In this document: in pieces, positions 38,586 to 46,773 of the stretch | Layout of the letters: each line of letters begins with the position of its first letter | How positions within the stretch are numbered: the first letter of the stretch is position 1 | Assembly: GCA_963758335.1 (NCBI GenBank) | Contig: CAVWVF010000007.1 | Location: forward strand, 310,001-374,000 | Length of the DNA stretch: 64,000 nt | Source: Roseiarcus sp963758335 | GTDB lineage: Bacteria > Pseudomonadota > Alphaproteobacteria > Rhizobiales > Beijerinckiaceae | Direction of reading: 5' to 3' | The notes under the pieces: model-generated | Told to the model about the DNA's origin: nothing | Seen by the model: only the letters and a program-made list of their open reading frames with translations | The model's database searches: none | Translations under genes and position numbers: made by a program

Positions 38586-39467
38586 GTGAGCCGCGTTCCC
38601 ACCTTGACCGGACCGGCGGCCGGCGGAATTTGCGCGAGGCGCGGCTGCATTGCCGCCTTTCTCGTCGCCTTTTTCGTGGCCTCATCGGCTGCGCTGGCGT
38701 TTGCGGCCGAGGCCACGCCCGCGACCGATAACGCGCTCGCGACGCTCTGCGGGATCGTCGAGACTGCAGCTAGGCAAGAGGGGCTGCCGGTCAGTTTCTT
38801 CGCCCGGCTCATCTGGCGCGAGAGCGCCTTCCACTCCGGCGCGGTCAGTCCGGCGGGCGCACAGGGGGTCGCGCAATTCATGCCGGGCGCCGCCTCCGAG
38901 CGCGGGCTCGCCGACCCGTTCGATCCCGCGGCCGCGATCCCGGCGTCGGCGAAGCTTTTGGCCGAGCTCGCCCGGCGCTTCGGCAATCTCGGCCTGGCGG
39001 CCGCCGCCTACAACGCCGGGTCGAACACGCTCGCCGACTGGCTCGCCGGCAAGGGCGTCATGCCGCTCGAGACGCAGGACTATGTCCTCGCGGTCACCGG
39101 TCATGACGTCGAGGAATGGCGCGGCGCGAAGCTGCCGTCCCCCGTTGCGCTTGACCCCGATAAGTCTTGCCTGACGTCGATCGGAGATCTCCGCGTTGCT
39201 CACGGTCCTGACGCTTCGCCCGTCGTTTCCGGCCTGTTCGCGCCCTGGGGCGTCCAGATCTCCGCCACCGCCTCCAAGGGCTCCGCGCTCCGCGGCTTCG
39301 CCCAATCGCCGCACGGTTATTATAGCGCTATCGGACGCATGCAGTTGCTTCGTCTTGCCGCCGACGCGCACACGACAGCGCGGGCGTTCGTGCTGCTCGC
39401 GCTGAAGGATCGCGGCCTCGACGTGAAAGAGCGATCCGCACGATCTGCGCAAGGCGCGGACAAGTAA
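38586..39467 (+). CDS. Lytic transglycosylase, SLT domain
   Basis: 293 aa with a GTG start. An N-terminal membrane/signal segment (IAAFLVAFFVASSAALAFAA) precedes an SLT/goose-lysozyme-like fold: FARLIWRESAFHSGAVSPAG carries the catalytic Glu, then GAQGVAQFMPGAA and LAAAAYNAGSNTL. It cleaves the MurNAc-GlcNAc bond of peptidoglycan to 1,6-anhydro ends in the periplasm. A C-terminal domain of about 110 residues is not recognised. The short distance to the trehalase suggests that they may share a transcript. Confidence 0.88.
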   Translation: MSRVPTLTGPAAGGICARRGCIAAFLVAFFVASSAALAFAAEATPATDNALATLCGIVETAARQEGLPVSFFARLIWRESAFHSGAVSPAGAQGVAQFMPGAASERGLADPFDPAAAIPASAKLLAELARRFGNLGLAAAAYNAGSNTLADWLAGKGVMPLETQDYVLAVTGHDVEEWRGAKLPSPVALDPDKSCLTSIGDLRVAHGPDASPVVSGLFAPWGVQISATASKGSALRGFAQSPHGYYSAIGRMQLLRLAADAHTTARAFVLLALKDRGLDVKERSARSAQGADK

Positions 39468-39816
39468 TTGATGAGCGGGAACCGAAGCCTCGCGAAAGCG
39501 ACCTTCCGCGGAGCGGGCGTCGGCGCCTTGACTACGACCGGCCGACGTGGCCAACCCATCTCGAAGAGGGGTGTGAATAGGCGAGCGCCGGCTGGAGCGC
39601 TTCGGCGGCCCCCGCCCGCGGACCGACGAAGGCCTTCTGGACGATTACGCCCCCGAGGACGGGAGAAGCCCCATCCACTTCATAACCCGCCGCTGCGCTC
39701 TCGCCGCCGCGCTCTTCGCCCTGGCCCTGTCGCCGGCGGGGCCGGCCGGCGCGCATTCGAGCGCTTGGCCCATCCCGCCCTCGATCGAATTCGGCGAACT
39801 CTATCGCGCGGTCGAG

Positions 39817-41307
39817 ATGGCCGGGCTCTTCCCCGACCAGAAGACCTTCGCGGATGCCGTTCCTCGCGAGCCGTCGGCGAAAGTGATGGCGGAATACGAG
39901 CAAGAGAAGCGACTGCCGGGGTTCGACCTCAAGGCCTTCGTCGATCGCTATTTTGCGCCGCCCTCGCATCGTTTCGACGTCTACGCCCGGCAGCCGGATC
40001 GGAGCGTCGGCGAATACATCAGCGACATGTGGGAAGCGCTGCAGCGCAAACCCGACAACATCGAGGCCTATTCCTCGCTCCTGCCCCTCGGCCGGCCTTA
40101 TGTTGTCCCGGGCGGCCGGTTCCGCGAAATCTACTATTGGGACAGCTATTTCACCATGCTGGGCCTCGAGCAGAGCGGCAGGGACGCCCTCGCTCGCGAC
40201 ATGCTCGAAAACATCGCGTCGCTGATCGACCGCTACGGCCACATGCCGAACGGCAATCGCAGCTACTATCTGAGCCGCTCCCAGCCGCCGTTCCTCTCCT
40301 TAATGGTCGAACTCGTCGCCACCCGCGACGGGGACCAAGTCTTCGTCAAGTACCTTCCGGAGCTTCAGGCCGAATACGAGTACTGGATGGAAGGCGCGGA
40401 CAAGCTCGTCCCCGGCTCGGCCCACCGTCATGCCCTCCGTCTCCCCGACGGCGCCTTGCTCAATCGCTACTGGGACGACCGCGCCGCGCCCCGCGACGAA
40501 TCCTATCGCCTTGACGTCGAAACGGCGCGGAAGACAAATCGGCCCGCCGCAGAGGTTTTCCGGGACCTGCGCGCCGGCGGCGAAACCGGCTGGGATTTCA
40601 GCTCCCGCTGGCTCGCGGACGGCAAGAATCTCTGGACAATTCGCACCACGGCGATCGCCCCGGTCGATCTCAACGCCTTGATGTTTCATCTCGAACAGAC
40701 GCTGGCGAAAGCCTATCGGCTGAAGGGCGACCCGGACGAGGCCCTGCGCTACCAGACGCTCGCGGAGAGGCGCGGCGCAGAAATCCGGCGCCTGATGTGG
40801 AACGCGAAGGCGGGGTTCTTCGCGGACTACCTGTGGCGTGAAAACCGTCAGAGCGACATCTTGTCGGCGGCGACCGTTTATCCGCTCACCTTCGGCATCG
40901 CCTCGCCTAACGAGGCGCACGCTGTGGCGGATGTTCTCAGGCGAAAACTCCTCGAACCCGGCGGCCTCGGCACGACTTTGACCGCGAGCGGCCAGCAGTG
41001 GGACCGGCCCAACGGCTGGGCGCCGCTGCAATATCTGGCGATCGAAGGGCTGAAGGCTTACGGAGAGCGTGACCTCGCCCGCGAAATCACAGATCGATGG
41101 TTCGGCAAGAATCTTCGCGGATACGCGGACGTGGGCGTCCTGGTCGAGAAGTACAATGTCGAAGAGGGCGCAGAGCAAAGCGGGAGCGGCGGCGTCGGCG
41201 GGGAGTATCCGCTGCAGGCCGGATTCGGCTGGACCAACGGCGTGCTCGAGAAATTGATGGCCGAGTACCCCGATCTGGCGCCGCATGCGTTGCAACAGAA
41301 CCCATAG
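39817..41307 (+). CDS. treA: Periplasmic trehalase (GH37)
   Basis: 496 aa from the first in-frame ATG. Both trehalase signatures are present: PGGRFREIYYWDSYFTMLGL near residue 98 and QWDRPNGWAPLQY near 394. It hydrolyses trehalose to two glucoses. In-frame sequence upstream (RRCALAAALFALALSPAGPA, about 39686-39745, then IEFGELYRAVE) looks like a signal peptide and the conserved N-terminus, but no ATG or GTG precedes it. The true start is either a rare codon or lost through an indel. The usual length of about 540-565 is met only with that extension. Confidence 0.9.
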   Translation: MAGLFPDQKTFADAVPREPSAKVMAEYEQEKRLPGFDLKAFVDRYFAPPSHRFDVYARQPDRSVGEYISDMWEALQRKPDNIEAYSSLLPLGRPYVVPGGRFREIYYWDSYFTMLGLEQSGRDALARDMLENIASLIDRYGHMPNGNRSYYLSRSQPPFLSLMVELVATRDGDQVFVKYLPELQAEYEYWMEGADKLVPGSAHRHALRLPDGALLNRYWDDRAAPRDESYRLDVETARKTNRPAAEVFRDLRAGGETGWDFSSRWLADGKNLWTIRTTAIAPVDLNALMFHLEQTLAKAYRLKGDPDEALRYQTLAERRGAEIRRLMWNAKAGFFADYLWRENRQSDILSAATVYPLTFGIASPNEAHAVADVLRRKLLEPGGLGTTLTASGQQWDRPNGWAPLQYLAIEGLKAYGERDLAREITDRWFGKNLRGYADVGVLVEKYNVEEGAEQSGSGGVGGEYPLQAGFGWTNGVLEKLMAEYPDLAPHALQQNP

Positions 41308-41379
41308 ACCGCCGACCGCGCCGAGCGCCCGGGCCGCCGCGGTGATCGAACCGCGATCGCTTTCATCGATCCTTTTCAC

Positions 41380-41569
41380 GGTGCGCGGCGAAAACGCCGG
41401 GCGCACGCTGCCGCAGAAAGGACGTCGTGCGAGACATGATTCTGCTTGGCCGTTGACGTGGGCAGGCCGCCGCGTTCCCGCGGCCCGACAGCGGCTCCGA
41501 TTTGGCGGAAGCGGCGATCGTGCAGGCGCCCGGGACCGGGCGGGTCCTCGCGGCGGCGAGGCGGTAAAC
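41380..41569 (+). pseudogene. DUF1223 C-terminal relic
   Basis: Conceptual residues LPQKDVVRDMILLGR, a stop, then GQAAAFPRPDSGSDLAEAAI and TGRVLAAARR align with the last 60 residues of the DUF1223 protein at 37543-38247. It carries a frameshift and an internal stop. Confidence 0.75.
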
Positions 41570-41739
41570 CGGCTCTAGCGCCCCCTACGGCGCCTCCATT
41601 AGGAAGATGGCGGGGGGACGTCCGTTGGGTCAAGTCGGTCGAGGGTCCAAGGGACCCCTATTTCGGGTAGTGTATCAGTTTCAATTCCCGCTCTTAGATT
41701 CTTACCTGAGGGATCATAGACAAGACGAGTCGAACATTG

Positions 41740-43539
41740 TCATTGAGGCGCGGCGCGATCAAGCTGCAGCCAAGAGATCGACGACGCGTTGGATGGCGGT
41801 GTCGGCGCGGTGATAGTGAGAGTGTGCCGGCAAATGGGCGGCCGGCTGACCAAATGCCCTGGCCCGGCTGGGTCCTCCAACCATCCGGGAGCGCCGCCAA
41901 GGCGAGCACGAAATACGACTTCCCGCCCACGCATCCCCGGTCGCTTATCTGTTTCGCTTCCGGGGTCCGCGCGATCCTCCGCTTTTCGTCGGCTGTCTGG
42001 ACGGTGTTGCGGGTCCGGCCGGTGATGGAAGCGGCTGTTGGCGAGGGGGCCGCACAGGCGCTTGTGGAAGAAGAGGAAGAGGAGGGCGACTTGGACGCCC
42101 TTGGGTGAGAGCCGGTAGGCGTAGCGCGAGCCGTCGCGCTCGATCAGGCCGTGTCCCTTGAGCTTGCGCAAGTCGTAGCGGAGCTGGTTCAGGCGGTAGG
42201 TCTTCTCAGAGAGGTCGAAGGTGTCGAGGACGGCTTGATGGATCTGCCGGGCCGTCCAGCCGCCGATCTGAGGACCGCCATGCAGGAGGACCTCGAACAG
42301 GCGGATGATGCGCGGCTCGTGGATCTTGAGGCCGGGATAACGCACCGCGCCGATGGTGATCGGATGGGCGAGGCGCTGCAGCAGCGGGAAATCGACATGC
42401 ACGTTGAGCCACTCGGCCTGGAAGCCGGCGAAGCGATCCGTGATCAGCTGGAAGGTGGTCCGCACGGCATCGAGATGGTCGAGCCCCTTAAGCAGGCCGA
42501 AGTCGGTGAGATTGTTGGAGACCAATTCGTTGCGCAGAAAGGTCAGGAACTTCTCATACTGTTTGAGGAAGCCGCTCTTGAAGTAGGCGCGGAAGACATG
42601 ATGGCCGTGCTCGATCTGGTCGATGACCGTGGCCAGCTTGCCATGCATCCGGCGACTGACCCGCTTGCCGAAGATCGTGGCGATCTTGTCGGCGCTGAGC
42701 CGCCACAGGCCGAGTTCGCAGCTGCGCTCGAATAGCTTGTGGATGGGAAAGTGACGCCTGAAGATGAAGTTGCGGCAGTACTCGATCTGGGAGATGGCGT
42801 AGAAGCGTGACAGGTTGAGCTTGGCGCGCTCCTTCTTTGAGAACTTCGGTCCGAGGATCAGGGTCCAGTAGTCGAGGCGCCGGCGAATGATCTCTGGGCT
42901 CAGCCGGTCGGCCGACGCCTGCAGCGCCGCTGCATCGTCGACGGCGAGGAAAGCGTTGTCATGCTTGCGGAAGCCGATCCCCGCCCGCTTCAGCTCCTGC
43001 TCGATGAAGCTGTGGCCGTTGAGATAGTAGGCGGTCTGGAAAGGGAAGAAGGAAGCCACCCGCACAACCATCGGTCCGAGCGCCTCGTCGCGGACATAGA
43101 AGTAGTAATGCGTGAAGCGGCTGCGCTGGTGCGCGACGATGCGGTAGTGCGGGTCCTTGGCCGGGTACTTCGGCAGGCTGATGCGGAAGGTCGGCCCTTG
43201 CTCCATGCTCTTGAAGATGAAGTAGACACCGTAGGCATTGCGCTTCTCCATGCGGCGCAGCCACCGCAGCACGTGGTCCTCCTTGCGTACCCCCTTCTCG
43301 GCCCATTCGATCGGGATCGCGTGATTGCGCGCGTAGGCTTCCACCCAATTCTGGTAATCGGCCGTCCGCTGGCTCAGCGCCTCCTTGCTGACCTCCGCCA
43401 CCCCGACGATCTCACGGAAGAAGTGGACGACCAGCTCGGGCCGCGACAGCGCCGTCAGATAGCCGCGAATGACAATCCGGTCGAAGCAGTGATAGACGAA
43501 GACCAAGAAGTCGCCGAACAGCTTGGTGAACAAATCCAT
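41740..43539 (-). pseudogene. Element X large protein, altered C-terminus, copy C
   Basis: Identical to copies A and B from MDLFTKLFGDFL to HHRPDPQHRPDS; then the last 30 or so residues are replaced by an intron-derived stretch (RRKAEDRADPGSETDKRPGM, later RARLGGAPGWLEDPAGPGHL). The frame stays open to 599 residues. The winged helix is kept, so it is uncertain whether the product is functional. Confidence 0.75.
41816..41990 (+). repeat. Group II intron fragment inserted in element X, half inverted
   Basis: The first part (to about 41912) matches the intron 5' region around 21548-21651 in the same orientation (GAGTGTGCCGGCAAATGGGC). The second part is the reverse complement of intron sequence around 21645-21720 (TACGACTTCCCGCC). 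It replaces 13 bp of X. Small differences show that the donor was a related, not identical, intron. Confidence 0.8.
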
Positions 43540-43600
43540 GGCAGCCCCCTCGATGCCCGGCAGGGATCGAAAGGCGATCCGGCGTCGACCGGGCAAACAG

Positions 43601-43945
43601 ATGGTGGAGGGGAAGAGCTTTCGCCTCGCCGAGGAGGTCCGCTCCATCCAGCGTCGGGCGGCTGACCGCCATGGGCGCGTCGTCACTGTTGGTCAGCTGG
43701 TCCTGTTCTCTACCGAAACCGGCGACGCCTGGCTGCTCGACCCGTCCGATCAACTCGCCGCAAGGCTGGCCCGCGACGGCGACCCGGAACCCGTCCACAT
43801 CGAAGAAAACGATACCTCCTTCGTCATCGATTGGAAGGGCAACTATCGCATCGAGGGACCCGCCTTCATCTATTCCGATCGCCAGACCCGGCGCGTCTCA
43901 ACCATCCTCGGATACCCCACGCACCTGCTCGCGCCACCGTCCTGA
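43601..43945 (+). CDS. Element X small divergent protein, copy C
   Basis: 114 aa from MVEGKSF, identical to copies A and B over this span. It is intact because the IS1595 landed 15 bp beyond its stop codon. Its promoter region, shared with the large gene, is unchanged. Confidence 0.65.
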   Translation: MVEGKSFRLAEEVRSIQRRAADRHGRVVTVGQLVLFSTETGDAWLLDPSDQLAARLARDGDPEPVHIEENDTSFVIDWKGNYRIEGPAFIYSDRQTRRVSTILGYPTHLLAPPS

Positions 43946-43960
43946 AATTTCAAATATCTT

Positions 43961-45004
43961 GGCTTAATTCGCATTAGCTATGCAGTCTCCCATGTGATAG
44001 AACATAAAGTGAACGCAGGAGGCACGCATGGACCATCAAGAATATCTGGCTTGGCTGTCTGAGATTGATGATCTTTCCCCGGAGCAGCGGATTGCAACGG
44101 TTCGGCTCTTGGCTGGTCAGCCGTCGCTGGAAGCCGTGATCGGCCTGCTGGAGGAGCGGATCGGGGCAGCGCGAAGCTGTCCGCACTGTGCGACGGGTGG
44201 AGCTGTGATCCGAGGCCGCTCCAACGGGCTGAACCGGTATTTTTGCAAGATCTGCGGCAAAACCTTCAACGCCCTGACTGGGACGCCGTTAGCCCGGCTG
44301 CGACGCAAGGATTGTTGGACGGAATTTGCCGCGTCGTTAAGCGATGGCGACACGGTGAAGACCTCGGCCGAGCGCTGTGGGGTGGCCGGCAGCACTGCTT
44401 TTCGCTGGCGTCACCGCTTCCTGCGCGCGGTGACGGCTGGCGCGATCAAACTGCGCGGCATCGTCGAGGCCGACGAGACGTTTGTCTTGAGCAGTCGTAA
44501 AGGCGAACGGAATCTCAATCGCAAGGCCCGCAAGCGCGGCGGAAAGGCGTCCAAACGGGGATTGTCGGATGAGCAGGTTCCGGTCCTGGTGGCCGCCGAT
44601 CGCTCCGGCGTCACCGTCAGCGCCGTGTTGCCGGTGGTGTCTGCCGCTCATTTGCAAGCGGTTTTGCAGCCAGTCCTTGATCAGGACGCTCTGCTGGTCA
44701 CCGACGGCTGCACCAGTTATCCGCCCTGCGCCGCCGCGCTTGGCGTCAGCCATGAGGCGCTCAACCAAACTGCCGGCGAGCGCGTCCGGGGCGAATTGCA
44801 CATCCAGACCGTCAACAGCCGCCATGAGCGGCTCAAGACCTTCCTGCGTCGCCATCGCGGCGTAGCCACCAAGTATCTCGACAGCTATCTCAGATGGTTT
44901 CACCTTGCAGTGCTTCCACGACAGCCCACACCACGCGCCGTCCTCGCCGCAGCCGCAGGAATCCTGCCGGTCAGGCAAATTGCATAGCTAATGCGAACTG
45001 AGCC
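43961..45004 (+). mobile_element. IS1595-type element inserted in X copy C
   Basis: 1044 bp with 23-bp imperfect inverted repeats (GGCTTAATTCGCATTAGCTA at the left; the right end inwards GGCTCAGTTCGCATTAGCTA). The 8-bp duplication AATATCTT flanks it at 43953-43960 and 45005-45012. It interrupts the left terminus of element X. Confidence 0.95.
44028..44987 (+). CDS. IS1595-family transposase
   Basis: 319 aa starting MDHQEYLAWLSEIDDLS, preceded by GGAGG. Zinc ribbon CPHCATGGAVIRG with CKICGKTFNALTGTPLARLR, a helix-turn-helix (SAERCGVAGSTAFRWRHRFL) and an ISXO2-like catalytic domain (GIVEADETFVLSS, LLVTDGCTSYP, NSRHERLKTFLRRHRGVATK). The gene is intact and the element ends are good, so it is probably active. 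Confidence 0.93.
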   Translation: MDHQEYLAWLSEIDDLSPEQRIATVRLLAGQPSLEAVIGLLEERIGAARSCPHCATGGAVIRGRSNGLNRYFCKICGKTFNALTGTPLARLRRKDCWTEFAASLSDGDTVKTSAERCGVAGSTAFRWRHRFLRAVTAGAIKLRGIVEADETFVLSSRKGERNLNRKARKRGGKASKRGLSDEQVPVLVAADRSGVTVSAVLPVVSAAHLQAVLQPVLDQDALLVTDGCTSYPPCAAALGVSHEALNQTAGERVRGELHIQTVNSRHERLKTFLRRHRGVATKYLDSYLRWFHLAVLPRQPTPRAVLAAAAGILPVRQIA

Positions 45005-45039
45005 AATATCTTTGGCTAGCGCTATGCCGTCAAAGCGAA

Positions 45040-45258
45040 TGTCGGTCAGCCCGCTTCAGCCGCCGCAAGGTGCTCATTGCCGCCGCAGGCGCGGCGCCGC
45101 TCTTGACGATCAGCGCCACCGGCGCGAGGGCCGCCAAGCTCACGAAGTCGGCCGCGCGTTATCAGGACTCGCCCAAGGAGGGCAAAGAAGACCGCTTGGC
45201 GTGGTCACGAAGACGCGCGCTATACTGGCGTAACGACTATTTCGAGGGAGAACGTCCA
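45040..45258 (+). pseudogene. Tat-exported HiPIP-like protein, N-terminal relic
   Basis: FSRRKVLIAAAGAAPLLTIS is a twin-arginine leader; the next residues AAKLTKSAARYQDSPKEGK resemble the start of mature high-potential iron-sulfur proteins. The cysteine-bearing part is absent: the sequence becomes unrelated after EGKE. No start codon is in frame upstream. X copy C inserted about 20 bp before it and may have removed the start. Confidence 0.5.
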
Positions 45259-45954
45259 TGACATTGGCCGAGTCGCGCGCCGACGTCCCCCACCGGCGGG
45301 AAACCGGAGTTCACCGCCGCAGAGATCGGCGCACTCGCCCATCTCTACCGAGGCGAAGTCTACCGCAGCACAGTTTGGCGTACGCGCCTTGACAGCTCAA
45401 CCAATTGGGCTGTTGTTACAACCGGCATAGCGCTGTCCGCAACCTACAGCAATGCGGAGGCCTCGCCCTTGCCTATGGTACTTGTCGGGCTTCTCGTCAC
45501 CGTCTTCCTTCTGTTCGAGGCTCGTCGATACCGGTACTTCAATGTCTGGCGCGCACGCGCACGCCTGCTGGAGACTGACTTCTACGCGCCCATGCTCAGC
45601 GACGAAGGTGCGCGACGCGGTTTGGATTGGGCCGCGTTGCTCGCCAGGGATTATCGCAATCCGAGATATCACATCAGTTACGCCCGCGCGATCGGACGCC
45701 GCCTGCGGCGAACATACGGCTGGATATTCGCCATCCAGGCCATCGCGTACTACGGCAAGCTTGCTATCCACCCTTCGCCGCTGATTACGCTTGCCGAGGT
45801 CTGGCAACGGGCCGCGATAGGCCCAATCCCCGGCGAACTGGTGGTTGCGGCTGGAGTCCTATTTCATTCGAGCTGGGTGGTGTTCGCGCTTGTCACCTAT
45901 CAAATCGAGGCTGCCTCGAGGCGCGAGCGGCGCAGCCTGATCGCGATGGGATGA
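45259..45954 (+). pseudogene. DUF2270 membrane protein, frameshifted near start
   Basis: ATG with GGGAG 8 bases upstream; MTLAESRADVPH is followed by a one-base shift near 45294 and then PEFTAAEIGALAHLYRGEVY, the DUF2270 opening. The main frame continues to 45954 with helices around LPMVLVGLLVTVFLLFEARR and GELVVAAGVLFHSSWVVFAL. Apart from the one indel the protein (about 230 aa) is complete. Function of the family is unknown. Confidence 0.75.
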
Positions 45955-46765
45955 GCAAAAGGAGCAATGCGACAAGGTATTGACGCGCTGAAGTGCAGTA
46001 GACGTTGAATGGCGCACGCGTTCGAGTCCGGACCTCGGCGATCTCATCGCGGAGCTCTGCCGGCGCCAGCATCGCAGTCGGCAATGAGCCGAAACTGCCT
46101 GCTTCGCAGACCGCCACGCATAGCTCCACGCCCTGCGATCCGGCCACGAGTGGCGCCGAGCGGAGCGTCGTTGCTTTGGGGGGAGGCGCGCACCCGGTAC
46201 GCTACTACTAGTCGGGCGCTTCCAAAGTTCGAATCCCATGGGATGCTCGAAACGGCCGCATTCCGTGGATCGAAGGCCAATTAAGCAATTGAGCGGTTTC
46301 ATGGAATCGATCGTCTAGTTCAGCGTTTCTGAAGTTCGAATCATATCTGTCGCCTCATCGAGCCCGAGCGCCTCGCCTTCGCGGATCAGCGCTTCGAGCC
46401 GCTCGGGACGGCCTCCGCGCCGCGAGGCCAAAAGGATGCGGCGACCGCTGTTCTGTCGCGCCAGACTGCCTGTTCTCTCGAATTGCCGTCTCCCTGATTC
46501 CTCTTGCCGCAATGCGCGCCGTGCGGCCGGATGATGACGCCGTTGCGCTTGCTTGCGGCAGCGGCGGCGCCCACCGGAGGAATCGCGCTCTTGCTGGGAC
46601 GGAGGAGCGGGCGTCGGCGAAATTTTCTGCGGCGTCTTCTTGCGGATTATCAAATATTCTGGTACAAATAGAGAACATAACGCCGGATCGCCCGAATTTC
46701 GAGCCGAGGAGATATAACTCATGTACAGTGTCTATCGCGCGTCGGGGCCGGCGCGAATTTTCTCC
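45955..46765. other. 0.8 kb without a convincing gene
   Basis: A 135-codon minus-strand frame (46315-46722; contains RRILLASRRGGRPERLEAL and EALGLDEATDMIRTSETLN) is the best candidate but has no recognised family. A short dispersed repeat lies at about 46315-46342. Otherwise nothing is visible. Confidence 0.4.
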
Positions 46766-46773
46766 GCTTGCGA

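Larger units (their letters stand above)
41694..45019 (-). mobile_element. Element X copy C, with nested insertions
   Basis: Reverse orientation: right end TTAGATTCTTACC at 41694 and left end ...CTTTGGCTAG at 45019. Removing an IS1595 element (43961-45004 plus one 8-bp duplication) and an intron-derived insert (about 41816-41990, replacing 13 bp) leaves 2113 bp, as in copies A and B. Flanks share no duplication. The interruption order shows X was here before the IS1595. Confidence 0.88.

Noticed and set aside
46210..46262. Possible tRNA (GTTCGAATCCC resembling a T-arm)
   Set aside because: No acceptor stem, D-arm or anticodon stem can be folded around it.
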